Shown: one piece after another, positions 8,745 to 18,639 of the stretch
Numbering within the stretch: position 1 is the first letter of the stretch
Layout of the letters: every line of letters begins with the position of its first letter
Source of the DNA: an uncultured Butyrivibrio sp.
GTDB taxonomy: Bacteria > Bacillota > Clostridia > Lachnospirales > Lachnospiraceae
DNA: 51,605 nucleotides
Direction of reading: 5' to 3'
Assembly (NCBI GenBank): GCA_945928575.1
Contig: CAMENP010000017.1
Span: 1 to 51,605 of the forward strand
Translations under genes and position numbers: made by a program
The notes under the pieces: generated by a model
The model's database searches: none
What the model saw: the letters and a program-made list of their open reading frames with translations, nothing else
Told to the model about the DNA's origin: nothing

Positions 8745-8853
8745 AATAATGTATTTTTTTGGTAATAATAGTAAAAAGATATAGCATTATTCGTCAAAAT
8801 GTAGTATAATTTTGTCCATAGAAATAACTTAGGCAGATATGGAGGATACATAT

Positions 8854-10785
8854 ATGGATAAGTCAGAAGACATTAATTTAAATAATGGGGAAGAGGTAAC
8901 AGAGGTTAACGGACAGCAGCCTGCGGAAACTGCGGACGCAGTGACAGAAGAGAATAAGACACGCAGTGAAGAATTACATGAGAAGATTGAACAGCACCAT
9001 GAGGAGATGCTTGAGAAAGCCGAAGAAGTAAAGGAGAAAGCCGAGAAAGTCAAGGCAAAGGTCAAGGACCGCGTCAAGGTAAGCTTTATCCATTCTATTT
9101 CAGCGAAGATAGCATTACTTGTATTTGTTGCACTTATGTGTACCAATGCATTCCTTATCTGGTCTGTATCATCATCTACATCGAATCATGTATCACAGAT
9201 GGTACAGAATTATATGGTAAGTGAGTCCAAGCTTGCAAGAGGGCTTGTCAATGACGGAATGCAGCAGATGGGTTCAGAGAATGCACTTGCGGCTACATAT
9301 CTCCACAACAGAATCGGAGATGTTGGCGTAACCGGACTTAAGTCATCATATACATATGTAGTGGCTTCGGACGGAACGATGTTATATCATCCTGTAGAGG
9401 ATAAGATCGGACAGCCTGTAGAGAATCAGGTCATAAAGGATGTTGTTGCCAAGCTTGCCGAAGATCCGAATCAGGTAGAAGATGCATTTGTATCATATGA
9501 GTACAGAGATAGCCAGAAATGTGCCGCTTATGCCGTTGTAGGACAGGGACAGGCGGTGGTTATCGTAACTGCTGATGAATCTGATGTTCTCGGTGAGACT
9601 ACAAGTATCAGAAATGATATAATTAAGTTCTCGCTTATAATATTGGTTGTTGTGCTTGCTGCAGCGATTGCAGTCGGTAAACTTATTGCCAGACCTATTC
9701 TTAAGGTAACCAATTCAATATTTAAATTATCCAAGCTTGAGCTTGCCGTTGATGATGATACCAAGCGTATCACGAAGCGTAAGGATGAGACGGGATATAT
9801 GGCAAGAGCTGTCGATGAACTTGCTACGAGCCTTAACGGTGTAATTACCGAAATCAGGAACCAGAGTGATAATCTTTACGGAACATCCGAGGAACTTGCA
9901 TCAGATGCCAACGATACGGTTAATTCAGTAAGACAGGTTGAGATTGCCGTAAGTGAGGTTGCGGAAGGCGCATCAAGCCAGGCAGAAGAGACTGCCGATG
10001 CTACATCTAACGTAATATCAATGGGCGATATGATCGAGAAGACCAATGATGATGTTGAAAGACTCAGCGAGAGCTCCAAGGCTATCGGAGAGGCTGTTGA
10101 TGAGGCTACAGAGATTCTTAATGAACTTCTTACCATTAATGAGAAGGCAGTTAAGTCAATTGATATGATCTACGAGAGAACCAATACGACCAATAAGTCC
10201 GTAGAAGACATCAAGGCAGCTATTAATATAATCACATCGATTGCGGAAGAGACGAACCTTCTCTCACTCAATGCAAGTATTGAGGCAGCCAGAGCAGGCG
10301 AACAGGGACGTGGATTTGCGGTCGTTGCTTCACAGATACAGAAGCTTGCAGAGCAGTCCAATGAATCTGCTAAACAGATTGAAGACATTACAGAGAAACT
10401 TATTGAAGATTCACAGCAGGCCGTTAACGGTATGCAGGATGTGCGTGAGATTATGAATAAGCAGAGTGTGAATGTCAAGAATACTAACTCAGCATTTGAT
10501 AAGGTTAAGGATAACATTGAAGTTTCAATACAGGGTATCAAAGAGATAACCAATGTAACAGAGAAGCTCGACAGTACAAGAACAGCCGTAACGGATACGG
10601 TACAGAATCTCTCTGCTATCGCCGAAGAGAATGCGGCAAGCTCACAGGAATGCTCAGCTTCGGTTACAGAAGTATGTAACATCATGGAGAGAGTTACCAA
10701 TGATGCTGTAAGACTTAAAGAGATATCCAAGATTATTGATGACCAGATTAAGGAATTCATAATCAAAGAACAGGAACATAACTAA
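8854..10785 (+). CDS. Methyl-accepting chemotaxis protein with N-terminal coiled-coil extension
   Basis: A 643-residue chemoreceptor that would signal through CheW/CheA. Domains in order: a charged cytoplasmic N-terminal extension (residues 1-80, with a Glu/Lys-rich coiled-coil-like stretch at 35-74), membrane span at about 86-106, an extracellular Cache-like ligand domain at about 110-245 ([20 protein letters not shown]), second span at 257-278, HAMP, then a signalling domain with the hairpin tip at about 463-500 ([20 protein letters not shown], then GRGFAVVA). GGAGG lies 8 bases before ATG 8854; the ATG 15 bases earlier overlaps that site. The long N-terminal extension is unusual. No che genes are adjacent. 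Confidence 0.93.
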   Translation: MDKSEDINLNNGEEVTEVNGQQPAETADAVTEENKTRSEELHEKIEQHHEEMLEKAEEVKEKAEKVKAKVKDRVKVSFIHSISAKIALLVFVALMCTNAFLIWSVSSSTSNHVSQMVQNYMVSESKLARGLVNDGMQQMGSENALAATYLHNRIGDVGVTGLKSSYTYVVASDGTMLYHPVEDKIGQPVENQVIKDVVAKLAEDPNQVEDAFVSYEYRDSQKCAAYAVVGQGQAVVIVTADESDVLGETTSIRNDIIKFSLIILVVVLAAAIAVGKLIARPILKVTNSIFKLSKLELAVDDDTKRITKRKDETGYMARAVDELATSLNGVITEIRNQSDNLYGTSEELASDANDTVNSVRQVEIAVSEVAEGASSQAEETADATSNVISMGDMIEKTNDDVERLSESSKAIGEAVDEATEILNELLTINEKAVKSIDMIYERTNTTNKSVEDIKAAINIITSIAEETNLLSLNASIEAARAGEQGRGFAVVASQIQKLAEQSNESAKQIEDITEKLIEDSQQAVNGMQDVREIMNKQSVNVKNTNSAFDKVKDNIEVSIQGIKEITNVTEKLDSTRTAVTDTVQNLSAIAEENAASSQECSASVTEVCNIMERVTNDAVRLKEISKIIDDQIKEFIIKEQEHN

Positions 10786-10813
10786 GTACAGAAGTACATA
10801 TGAATAATATTTT

Positions 10814-10850
10814 ACAAAGGAACTGCCGGATATGACAGTTCCTTTGTTAT
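10814..10850 (+). terminator. Hairpin between chemoreceptor and greA
   Basis: A perfect 12-bp dyad, ACAAAGGAACTG (10814-10825) with CAGTTCCTTTGT (10836-10847), loop 10 bases. The T tail is poor, so it may be a weak terminator or attenuator in front of greA. Confidence 0.55.
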
Positions 10851-10870
10851 AACGGAAAGGAGATTTAATA

Positions 10871-11374
10871 ATGTATGACAAATTAACACAGAAAGACATC
10901 GATAAGATGGAGGAAGAAATTGAACACAGAAAATTAGTTCTGCGTAAAGAACTGATTGAGGATGTTAAAGATGCGAGGGCACAGGGTGACCTGAGCGAGA
11001 ACTTTGAATATTATGCAGCCAAGAAGGCCAAGAACCGTAATGAGAGCCGTATAAGATATCTTGAGAGAATGATCAAGACAGCCCAGATTATCAGTGATGA
11101 GTCTGCGGACGACGAAGTCGGACTGAATAAAACCGTGGAGTTATATTTTGAAGACGATGATGAGACTGAGAAATTTAAAGTGGTTACCACGGTGCGCGGA
11201 AGTTCTCTTGAGGGGTATATCAGTAATGAATCTCCGATCGGTAAGGCTGTTATCGGACATAAGGTCGGGGACCGTGTATATGTTGAGGTAAATCCCGGGG
11301 TGGGATATTATGTTGTCATCAGGTCGATAGAAGATACAAGTGATGCAGATGAGGCTGAACTCAAGAAATATTGA
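10871..11374 (+). CDS. greA: Transcription elongation factor GreA-type
   Basis: Stimulates cleavage of backtracked RNA by RNA polymerase. The 167-residue protein has the N-terminal antiparallel coiled coil with the acidic tip ARAQGDLSENFEYY (normally GDLSENAEY) and the C-terminal FKBP-like domain with ESPIGKAVIGHKVGDRV. Start set by AAAGGAG 8 bases upstream. It is slightly longer at the C-terminus than typical GreA (about 158 residues), ending in an acidic tail. It could be a paralogue of a main GreA, as many clostridia carry more than one. Confidence 0.93.
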   Translation: MYDKLTQKDIDKMEEEIEHRKLVLRKELIEDVKDARAQGDLSENFEYYAAKKAKNRNESRIRYLERMIKTAQIISDESADDEVGLNKTVELYFEDDDETEKFKVVTTVRGSSLEGYISNESPIGKAVIGHKVGDRVYVEVNPGVGYYVVIRSIEDTSDADEAELKKY

Positions 11375-11403
11375 TTTTTAATAAAAGTTTAATATTTTTT
11401 TAA

Positions 11404-11471
11404 TTGATTTAATGATTGGTAAAGAGTACTATCAATTATAAATATTGTGAAAGGACTGTGTTAATACACAG
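11404..11471 (+). promoter_or_regulatory. Promoter and operator-like palindrome for the ABC exporter operon
   Basis: TTGATT at 11404-11409, 17 bases, TACTAT at 11427-11432. Downstream, CTGTGT (11456-11461) and ACACAG (11466-11471) form a perfect 6-bp palindrome with a 4-base centre, 15 bases before the start codon at 11486. It overlaps the place a ribosome binding site would be and could be a repressor site; no regulator gene is adjacent. Confidence 0.5.
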
Positions 11472-11485
11472 AGTAGAGATGAAAT

Positions 11486-13615
11486 ATGAGGCACATATTC
11501 AGTAACATGAAGAAATACTGGGTATCGGTAGTAATTATTTTTGTGCTGCTTATACTCCAGGCGGTTTGTGACTTTTCACTGCCTAATTATACATCCAAGC
11601 TCATTGATACCGGAATTACCAATGATGGTGTTGAGTATGCTACTCCTGACAGTTTGTCTTCACCGGATTATATAGGAATCGCGATGTTTATGACGGACGA
11701 TGAGCGTAAAGTATGGGTTGAGAACTATACTATGAATGAGAATGGAAGTTTTGTACTTAACGAAGGTGCAGATAAGAAAGAGCTGGATAAGACATTGGTA
11801 AAACCGATTGCTGCATACAGCCTTATTATGAAGGAGTACGGAGAAAGGCGTGATGGCGATATATCGGAAGATGAATCACCGGGGAACAGTGAAGTAAGGG
11901 CTGCCGCGGATAAGAAGCTTGATTCCATGGGAGAGGCCATGACTACCAATTATGCCATTCTTTTTAACAAGTACCAGCTTAAGGCAAAGGGTGTAGATTT
12001 TAATGAAATGCGCTCAAAGTATTTATGGCGTATGGGAGGCCGTATGGCTTTATTTGCACTCGGGATGATGGCAATTGCCATTGCTGTAGGATATCTTGCA
12101 TCAAAGGTCGGTGCGGGAGTCGGCAGGGATCTGAGAGCCAAGGTCTTTAATAAAGTAGTCAATTTTTCGGATGCGGAGATCAATAAGTTTTCGACGGCAT
12201 CATTAATTACCAGGACGACTAATGATGTACAGCAGGTCCAGATGGTAACGGTCATGCTGTTGAGAATGGTTCTTTATGCGCCTATTATGGCTGTCGGCGG
12301 AATAATAATGGTTATCAGGACCGGAGCCGGAATGGGATATATCATAGTGATCGCGGTAGCTGCAATAGTAGTACTTATGATCATGCTTATGGCATTTGCT
12401 ATGCCTAAGTTTAAGAAAATGCAGAAGCTTGTGGATAAAGTCAATCTTGTGTCGAGGGAAATACTTACAGGTATTCCTGTAATCAGAGCTTTCAGCAGGG
12501 AGAGACATGAAGAAAAGCGTTTTGATGATGCCAATAAGGAACTGACAGATGTAATGCTTTACACTAACCGTGTAATGACATTTATGATGCCGGCTCTTAT
12601 GATTATCATGAATGTAATGTCAATCCTTATAGTATGGACATCCGCACACAGAATCAATGACGGTGTTATGGAAGTCGGAACTATGACAGCATTCATTACC
12701 TATACAATGATGATTGTCATGGCTTTCCTGATGCTTACCATGATATCGATTATGCTTCCGAGAGCCGGAGTTGCTGCCGACCGTATTGATGAAGTCCTTA
12801 AGACAGAAGTATCGGTTAATGACAGTACTGATGCTGAGAATGTAGGAAGAAGTAAAGGTGTTGTCAGATTTAATCATGTTAGCTTTGCATATCCTGAGGC
12901 AAGCGGCAAAGTGCTGGAGGATATTGATTTTGAGGCCGCTCCCGGAACGACGACTGCGATAATAGGAAGCACCGGATGCGGTAAGTCTACTCTTGTCAAC
13001 CTCATACCAAGATTCTTTGACGTCACTGAAGGAAGCATCACGCTTGACGGACGCGATATAAGGGATATTACGCTTGAAAGCCTGAGAGAGAATATAGGAT
13101 ATGTCCCGCAGAAAGGAATCCTGTTCTCCGGAACTATTGCCGATAACATCAAATACGGCCAGCTGGTAGAATCCGATGAGGCTATGCTTGAGGCGGCAGA
13201 GATTGCACAGGCAACGGAATTTATAGAGACCAAGCCTGATAAATATGACAGTCCGATTGCACAGGGCGGAAATAACGTTTCCGGCGGACAGAAACAGAGA
13301 CTCTCTATTGCCAGAGCGATTGCCAGAGACCCAATGATATATATTTTCGATGACAGTTTTTCTGCACTTGATTTTAAGACCGATGCAGCATTAAGAAAAG
13401 CATTAGCGCCTAAGGTTAAAGATAAGACGGTATTTATCGTGGCACAGAGAATCAGCACTGTTATGCATGCTGAACAGATAATAGTTCTTGATGACGGCAA
13501 GGTTGCCGGGATCGGAACTCATAAGGAACTTATGGAGAATTGTGAGATATACAGACAGATTGCCGGTTCGCAGTTATCCGAGAGTGAATTAAGAAAGAGT
13601 CTGGAGGTGGAATAA
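11486..13615 (+). CDS. Heterodimeric ABC exporter, subunit with degenerate catalytic site
   Basis: A 709-residue fused membrane-ATPase half-transporter. Six spans precede a nucleotide-binding domain with Walker A GSTGCGKST (about 494-502), Q-loop YVPQKGILF, signature VSGGQKQRLS (about 597) and Walker B IYIFDDSFSALD. The Walker B glutamate is replaced by Asp (DD instead of DE), and the switch His is Gln (IVAQRIS), so this half builds the non-hydrolysing site typical of asymmetric exporters such as BmrCD and TM287/288. An insertion of about 140 residues, rich in charged residues, lies between spans 1 and 2 (roughly residues 40-178) and is predicted to be extracellular. The partner starts one base after its stop. 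Substrate unknown; multidrug or lipid export is likely. Confidence 0.92.
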   Translation: MRHIFSNMKKYWVSVVIIFVLLILQAVCDFSLPNYTSKLIDTGITNDGVEYATPDSLSSPDYIGIAMFMTDDERKVWVENYTMNENGSFVLNEGADKKELDKTLVKPIAAYSLIMKEYGERRDGDISEDESPGNSEVRAAADKKLDSMGEAMTTNYAILFNKYQLKAKGVDFNEMRSKYLWRMGGRMALFALGMMAIAIAVGYLASKVGAGVGRDLRAKVFNKVVNFSDAEINKFSTASLITRTTNDVQQVQMVTVMLLRMVLYAPIMAVGGIIMVIRTGAGMGYIIVIAVAAIVVLMIMLMAFAMPKFKKMQKLVDKVNLVSREILTGIPVIRAFSRERHEEKRFDDANKELTDVMLYTNRVMTFMMPALMIIMNVMSILIVWTSAHRINDGVMEVGTMTAFITYTMMIVMAFLMLTMISIMLPRAGVAADRIDEVLKTEVSVNDSTDAENVGRSKGVVRFNHVSFAYPEASGKVLEDIDFEAAPGTTTAIIGSTGCGKSTLVNLIPRFFDVTEGSITLDGRDIRDITLESLRENIGYVPQKGILFSGTIADNIKYGQLVESDEAMLEAAEIAQATEFIETKPDKYDSPIAQGGNNVSGGQKQRLSIARAIARDPMIYIFDDSFSALDFKTDAALRKALAPKVKDKTVFIVAQRISTVMHAEQIIVLDDGKVAGIGTHKELMENCEIYRQIAGSQLSESELRKSLEVE

Positions 13616-13616
13616 C

Positions 13617-15458
13617 ATGGAGAATCAGAAAAGACCTATGCGTGGACCGATGGGACACGGAGGAATGCGCGGCGGCGGAGAGAAAGCCAAAGACTTCAAG
13701 GGAACTATCCGTAAACTTTTCAAGTATATCGGAAGTTACAAATATGCGATAATCGTATTTGCGGTATTTGCGATCGGAAGTACAGTATTTAATGTCGTGG
13801 CTCCTAAGACACTCGGTAAGGCTACCAATGAACTCCAGACAGGCTTTATGGCGAAGCTTACCGGAACTGGACAGATCAATTTCGATAAAATCGGTCATAT
13901 CCTTCTCCTCGTGCTTGCAATTTATGCAACATCGGCTGTATTTAACCTTATCCAGGGATTTATAATGACGGGAATTACCCAGAAACTCTGCTACAGGATG
14001 CGTAAGGAGATTTCCCAGAAAATAAACCGTATGCCGATGAAATATTTTGAGAGCAGGACTAACGGAGAGGTTTTATCGGTTATTACTAATGATATAGATA
14101 CACTCGGTAACGGACTTAACCAGTCGCTTACAACACTTGTTACATCAATAACCACTATTATCGGTGTGTTTGTAATGATGCTTACCATAAGTCCGCTTAT
14201 GACGCTTATTGCGGTATTAATAGTGCCTTTAAGCATGGTGCTTATAAGCTTTGTTATGAAGAAGTCCCAGAAGTTTTTCAGGGTACAGCAGGAGTACGTG
14301 GGCCATATTAACGGACAGGTCGAGGAAGTGTATGGCGGTCATAATGTAGTAAAGGCTTTTAATAAAGAGAAAGATGTTATAAAGACTTTTAATGATACCA
14401 ACGATGTCCTTTACGACTCGGCATGGAAATCACAGTTCCTTTCGGGAATGATGATGCCGGTTATGCAGTTTGTCGGTAATATCGGATATGTTGCAGTTGC
14501 AATATCCGGAGCATTTCTTGCAGGTAAAGGTGTTATCAAGATAGGTGATATACAGGCGTTTATACAGTATGTCAAGAATTTTACCCAGCCGATACAGCAG
14601 ATAGCTCAGGTATCTAATATGATGCAGTCAATGGCAGCGGCAGCGGAAAGAGTTTTTGCCCTTCTTGAAGAAGAGGAAGAAGACCGGTTTGTGTTAAATG
14701 CGGTTCATCTGGATCATATAGACGGAGCGGTCGATTTTGACCATGTTAAATTCGGATATAGCGAAGACAAGATAATCATTCATGATTTCACGGCGCATGT
14801 AGCTCCGGGTAAGCAGATAGCCATAGTCGGACCTACCGGTGCGGGCAAGACAACAATGGTCAAACTTCTTATGAGATTTTATGATGTTAATTCCGGAGAA
14901 ATAAGGCTGGATGGACACTGTATTAAAGATTATAACAGAAACAGCTTAAGAAGAGCTTTTGGCATGGTACTTCAGGATACATGGCTTTTTAAAGGTACGA
15001 TAATGGAAAATATCCGTTACGGAAGGCTTGAGGCTACGGATGAAGAAGTCATAGCAGCAGCAAAGTCAGCGCATGCACATCATTTTATAGAGACTCTGCC
15101 TGACGGATATAACATGGAAATCAATGAAGATGCCACTAATATATCACAGGGCCAGAAACAGCTCCTTACAATTGCCAGAGCGATACTTGCGGATAAGCCG
15201 GTGCTTATCCTTGATGAAGCAACATCATCGGTAGATACAAGAACAGAGCACAGAATCCAGAAAGCGATGGATAATCTTATGCGTGGCAGAACGAGTTTTG
15301 TAATTGCCCACAGACTTTCTACGATAAAGAATGCTGACCTTATCCTTGTCATGAAAGACGGGGATATAATTGAACAGGGTACGCATGATGAATTGATGGC
15401 TGAGAATGGCTTCTATGCACAGCTGTACGAATCACAATTTGAAGAAGTTACGGCATAA
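13617..15458 (+). CDS. Heterodimeric ABC exporter, catalytically intact subunit
   Basis: A 613-residue half-transporter partnering the preceding gene. A Gly/Met/Arg-rich cytoplasmic lead (about residues 1-30) is followed by six spans and a nucleotide-binding domain: Walker A GPTGAGKTT (about 404-412), Walker B LILDEATSSVDT with the catalytic Glu, switch His in IAHRLST. Its signature is degenerate (ISQGQKQLL instead of LSGGQ), exactly complementary to the partner: the partner's good signature completes this subunit's active site. GGAGG at the end of the first gene serves as ribosome binding site, so the subunits are translationally coupled. Confidence 0.94.
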   Translation: MENQKRPMRGPMGHGGMRGGGEKAKDFKGTIRKLFKYIGSYKYAIIVFAVFAIGSTVFNVVAPKTLGKATNELQTGFMAKLTGTGQINFDKIGHILLLVLAIYATSAVFNLIQGFIMTGITQKLCYRMRKEISQKINRMPMKYFESRTNGEVLSVITNDIDTLGNGLNQSLTTLVTSITTIIGVFVMMLTISPLMTLIAVLIVPLSMVLISFVMKKSQKFFRVQQEYVGHINGQVEEVYGGHNVVKAFNKEKDVIKTFNDTNDVLYDSAWKSQFLSGMMMPVMQFVGNIGYVAVAISGAFLAGKGVIKIGDIQAFIQYVKNFTQPIQQIAQVSNMMQSMAAAAERVFALLEEEEEDRFVLNAVHLDHIDGAVDFDHVKFGYSEDKIIIHDFTAHVAPGKQIAIVGPTGAGKTTMVKLLMRFYDVNSGEIRLDGHCIKDYNRNSLRRAFGMVLQDTWLFKGTIMENIRYGRLEATDEEVIAAAKSAHAHHFIETLPDGYNMEINEDATNISQGQKQLLTIARAILADKPVLILDEATSSVDTRTEHRIQKAMDNLMRGRTSFVIAHRLSTIKNADLILVMKDGDIIEQGTHDELMAENGFYAQLYESQFEEVTA

Positions 15459-15525
15459 TAATGTAGACGTGGCAGTCAAAAAGCTATATAATATCAGATA
15501 AGAGAACATTCAGGAGGATAGGACA

Positions 15526-15936
15526 ATGAAGAATGTAGAAGTAGTAATTAATCCGACAGAGATAAGAAGCGTTAAATATTCCAATGCTTTTTCAAAGAAA
15601 CCGGGAGAAAAAATAGCTCTTTCGGTGAGGTCGGAAGCATCGATAAAGCTTAACCCGACTAACCCGGTTGTTGCAATAGTTGTGGTCAGGGTTGTGGTAG
15701 AGGATCCTGATAAGTGCATACAGGTTGATGTAGAGACAATAACAGGAGTTACGGTAAGTACATTCATAGATAACCTTGACCAGTTTATCAAAGATAATTA
15801 TCTTTCGGTAATCATTATGTCAGCTAACGAGAAGGTGAGAACACTCAGTGCTGTGATGGGTGCACCTATCAAAATTCCGAATCCGAAGTTTAGCGTAGGC
15901 GGAGTACAGACTTCGGAGACAGAGTTTACACAGTAA
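15526..15936 (+). CDS. Small beta-rich protein, possibly SecB-like (136 aa)
   Basis: A 136-residue soluble protein with a clear AGGAGGA ribosome binding site. The sequence alternates hydrophobic residues (VEVVINPTEIRSVKYS, VVAIVVVRVVVEDP) followed by a helical segment, a layout like the SecB-type chaperone fold annotated in some Gram-positives. The similarity is a structural impression, not a motif match. Its stop is 3 bases before the cation transporter start, so the two are co-transcribed. Function otherwise unknown. Confidence 0.6.
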   Translation: MKNVEVVINPTEIRSVKYSNAFSKKPGEKIALSVRSEASIKLNPTNPVVAIVVVRVVVEDPDKCIQVDVETITGVTVSTFIDNLDQFIKDNYLSVIIMSANEKVRTLSAVMGAPIKIPNPKFSVGGVQTSETEFTQ

Positions 15937-15939
15937 TAT

Positions 15940-17118
15940 ATGATAGCATTACTTGCTAAATTTTTTATCAAGGACAGACAGAATTATTCTGACGGTACAG
16001 TCAGGAAGAAATACGGAACTTTAACGGGAATAACAGGAATTATATTGAATGTATTTCTTTTTATCGGAAAATTTATTGCCGGAAGCATAAGCGGAGCTAT
16101 TTCAATAATGGCAGATGCTTTTAATAACCTTTCGGATGCAGGTTCATCTGTGATATCCCTTGCGGGATTTATGATGGCCGATAAGAAACCCGATCCTGAT
16201 CATCCGTTCGGGCATGGCAGAATGGAATATATATCTGGTCTGTTTGTATCGGTTCTTATCATAATGATGGGATTTGAGCTTGGTAAAACATCTGTTTCAA
16301 AGATTATATCACCTGAAATGCCGTCCGAAAGCGTGCTTGCCATAATAATACCTGCCGCCGCAATACTGGTGAAGCTTTATATGTTTGCGTATAACAGGAT
16401 TTACGGCAGGCGGATCAACTCGGCATCGATGAAGGCGACAGCACTCGATTCTATAAGTGATGTTGTTGCGACATCGGTAGTATTGATATCGGTACTTCTT
16501 ACGAGATTTTTCGGAATCAATATAGATGGATATGCAGGACTTGCCGTGTCCGCTTTTATCCTGATAACAGGAGTCAAATCAATCAAAGAAACGGTTGACC
16601 CTCTTCTCGGAAAGAAACCTGAACCGGAATTTGTCAACAAAATCCGTAGTATTGTAATGTCATATGATGAGATTATAGGGATTCACGATCTGGTTGTGCA
16701 TGATTACGGTCCGGGAAGATGCATGATTTCGCTTCACGGGGAAGTCTCGGAAGACGGAAATCTGATCGAGCTGCACGATGCTATAGACAGGTGTGAACGC
16801 GAATTACATGATACACTCGGATGTGAGGCAGTTATACATATGGATCCTATATCTGTTAATGATGAACGTGTTATATCGATGCGTAATGCAGTGACAGAAA
16901 TGATACATGAATATGACGACAAAATAACCATACACGACTTCAGGGTTGTTGACGGAAAAACTCACACTAATGTAATATTTGATGCTGTTATTCCTGCAGG
17001 TTCGGATAAGAGTCCTTCGGAAGTTAAGGAAGCAATGCAGAATATAGTTGCCAGACTTCCCGGAAATTGTATCGGAGTAATCGATATTGATCTGGAATAT
17101 GCGGAATGGAATGGATAA
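15940..17118 (+). CDS. Cation diffusion facilitator family transporter
   Basis: A 392-residue divalent-metal/proton antiporter of the CDF family, exporting Zn, Mn or Fe. Site-A aspartates are visible in MADAFNNLSDAGSS and in ATALDSISDVVATS, and the metal-binding loop DPDHPFGHGRMEY follows the second span. About six spans occupy residues 25-220, and the cytoplasmic C-terminal domain contains IHDLVVHDYGPG. The protein is longer than minimal CDF members, with a second ferredoxin-like segment at the C-terminus (IHDFRVVDGKTH). There is no clear ribosome binding site; it starts 3 bases after the preceding stop. Confidence 0.92.
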   Translation: MIALLAKFFIKDRQNYSDGTVRKKYGTLTGITGIILNVFLFIGKFIAGSISGAISIMADAFNNLSDAGSSVISLAGFMMADKKPDPDHPFGHGRMEYISGLFVSVLIIMMGFELGKTSVSKIISPEMPSESVLAIIIPAAAILVKLYMFAYNRIYGRRINSASMKATALDSISDVVATSVVLISVLLTRFFGINIDGYAGLAVSAFILITGVKSIKETVDPLLGKKPEPEFVNKIRSIVMSYDEIIGIHDLVVHDYGPGRCMISLHGEVSEDGNLIELHDAIDRCERELHDTLGCEAVIHMDPISVNDERVISMRNAVTEMIHEYDDKITIHDFRVVDGKTHTNVIFDAVIPAGSDKSPSEVKEAMQNIVARLPGNCIGVIDIDLEYAEWNG

Positions 17119-17149
17119 TATAAGCCGGAGTTTACCACTCCGGCTTATA
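17119..17149. terminator. Bidirectional terminator
   Basis: A perfect 12-bp dyad, TATAAGCCGGAG (17119-17130) and CTCCGGCTTATA (17138-17149), with a 7-base loop and flanking A/T. It separates the convergent CDF transporter and SPL-like genes; the stop codon of the minus gene is in its loop. Confidence 0.85.
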
Positions 17150-18148
17150 TATTTTGTCTGAAGGAATATATTCTGACAGGCAATTTAATGCAAGATCATT
17201 CATTTGCTTTGAAAGCCTGCTGTCGTATGAACATATTCCGTTAATGTTACTGTAAGGATATGTACTTACGGAATCCGGATGACGTCTGCGCATATTTTTG
17301 ATATATGATGCGGATATTCTGAAAAGTCCGCAGCTTGCATCGTAAATCCGCCCGGCGTCAATATGGCGGAATACGTATTCATAGAAGTTCTTATATATTT
17401 TTTCCCAGTTTTTTATGTATATCATAGGATCAAAACACAGTCTGACCGCAAAACCGCATTCATAAGCTTTCCGTATGGCCGAAAGCCTTGCATCCAGCGA
17501 TGGAGTATGCAGCTCATACATGTCTATTACAGGTTCGGGAGAGAGCGTCCATGCCATAATGATGCCGGCATTTTTGTATTTGGAAAGCGCGGTGCAGTCA
17601 AAAGCCGATTTGGTTCGGATCTCAATTGTAATATTTTCATGGCCTGATACGAAATCACACCATTTTGATGCAAATCCCGTGAGATGATCCAACGCAAGAA
17701 TGTCCGTATCGTAAGATATACACAAATAGACCGGATGTTCTTCACATAGTCTTGCGGCCTCTGCAAAAATATCATCTATGTTGACAAAAACGACAATGCA
17801 TGATGAAGGATACATTCCCTTGAGGTAGCAGTATTTGCAGTCGAAAGGGCAGTTCATTATTGATGAAGTGTAATAGAAATAATGATTGTCAAAATCCTGA
17901 CATACTCTTGCCCCCGGATAAATAAGTTCGCCGTGTTTTACTGCGAGAACGAGCGAAGGAGCTTTTTTCTGGATTTCACAATCCTGATGCGGCCTGTTAA
18001 AAATATCTTTATAGTGTTCAATCGGAATGCGGACCGAATCCGGATACATTGCGAGAATGCGCTTTGTCGTATCGTATTTCAATGCTTCCTTTTCAATATA
18101 TATGTGTGAGAAAAAATCAGTCCATGATATGTTGGTATAATCCGGCAT
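17132..18148 (-). CDS. Radical SAM protein of the spore photoproduct lyase (SPL) family
   Basis: A 338-residue radical SAM protein with the cluster motif CPFDCKYCYL (CxxxCxxC) followed by an SPL-type segment (CIVVFVNIDDI) and LALDHLTGF. The family includes SplB, which repairs thymine spore photoproduct. The expected SPL hydrogen-donor cysteine appears absent: the local sequence reads CISYDTD where I would expect Cys-Thr-Ser-Asp, so this may not be a true photoproduct lyase. An earlier in-frame ATG at 18208 overlaps the upstream gene more deeply and lacks a ribosome binding site; ATG 18148 has AAGG upstream. It is third in a minus-strand operon after a dehydrogenase and an unknown protein. Confidence 0.8.
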   Translation of the reverse strand: MPDYTNISWTDFFSHIYIEKEALKYDTTKRILAMYPDSVRIPIEHYKDIFNRPHQDCEIQKKAPSLVLAVKHGELIYPGARVCQDFDNHYFYYTSSIMNCPFDCKYCYLKGMYPSSCIVVFVNIDDIFAEAARLCEEHPVYLCISYDTDILALDHLTGFASKWCDFVSGHENITIEIRTKSAFDCTALSKYKNAGIIMAWTLSPEPVIDMYELHTPSLDARLSAIRKAYECGFAVRLCFDPMIYIKNWEKIYKNFYEYVFRHIDAGRIYDASCGLFRISASYIKNMRRRHPDSVSTYPYSNINGICSYDSRLSKQMNDLALNCLSEYIPSDKIYKPEW

Positions 18149-18638
18149 AAATTGCTTTACCTTCTTTCTTGCTGCCGACCGGGAGGCGGAAGGCTTGATA
18201 TGTATCATTGATCAGTTCCATAACATCGTTGCCGCATGCTGCATAATAGGTAAAAATCTGCTTTAGTGATGCACTCATGGTAGCAGAAAGCTCCAGATCG
18301 TTACAAAGAGTATTTATGGCCTTTGCAGCATCATCATCGACAGACAAACTGTGCACTGCGCGTTCAAATAATGAAGCGATACTTTTTGCAATATCACAAA
18401 GTGCATTCCGATCCGTCAATGAAAGAAAAACACAATGCGCACTGCCGTGGCTGCGGAGCAGTTCTGCAGCTGTATCATATATATCAGGGGCATTTAGCTC
18501 ACCTTCCTCAAACGGATGTTTAAAAAATATATCCGGATAGAGGCTTATTGAACCGGACTTGCTTATTTTATTATATATTATATTTCTGTTTTCGTCTGCA
18601 AGGCAGAAAAAAATACCCGAGTATTCTTTGATTATCAT
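18117..18638 (-). CDS. Unknown protein between SDR and SPL-like genes (173 aa)
   Basis: Unrecognised protein of 173 residues. The start at 18638 (MIIKEYSGIFF) is supported by AAAGGAAA 5-6 bases upstream and near-overlap with the SDR stop codon. An upstream in-frame ATG lies inside the SDR gene. The sequence looks soluble and mixed alpha/beta, with an N-terminal beta segment and a mostly helical C-terminal half (residues 75-150). No catalytic motif visible. Its 3' end overlaps the SPL-like gene by about 30 bases, so the two are translationally coupled and may work together. Confidence 0.65.
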   Translation of the reverse strand: MIIKEYSGIFFCLADENRNIIYNKISKSGSISLYPDIFFKHPFEEGELNAPDIYDTAAELLRSHGSAHCVFLSLTDRNALCDIAKSIASLFERAVHSLSVDDDAAKAINTLCNDLELSATMSASLKQIFTYYAACGNDVMELINDTYQAFRLPVGSKKEGKAIYAGLYQHIMD

Positions 18639-18639
18639 A

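Noticed and set aside
10871-11374. greA as part of a phage or nuclease system
   Set aside because: Motifs are those of the transcription factor and the neighbours are ordinary.
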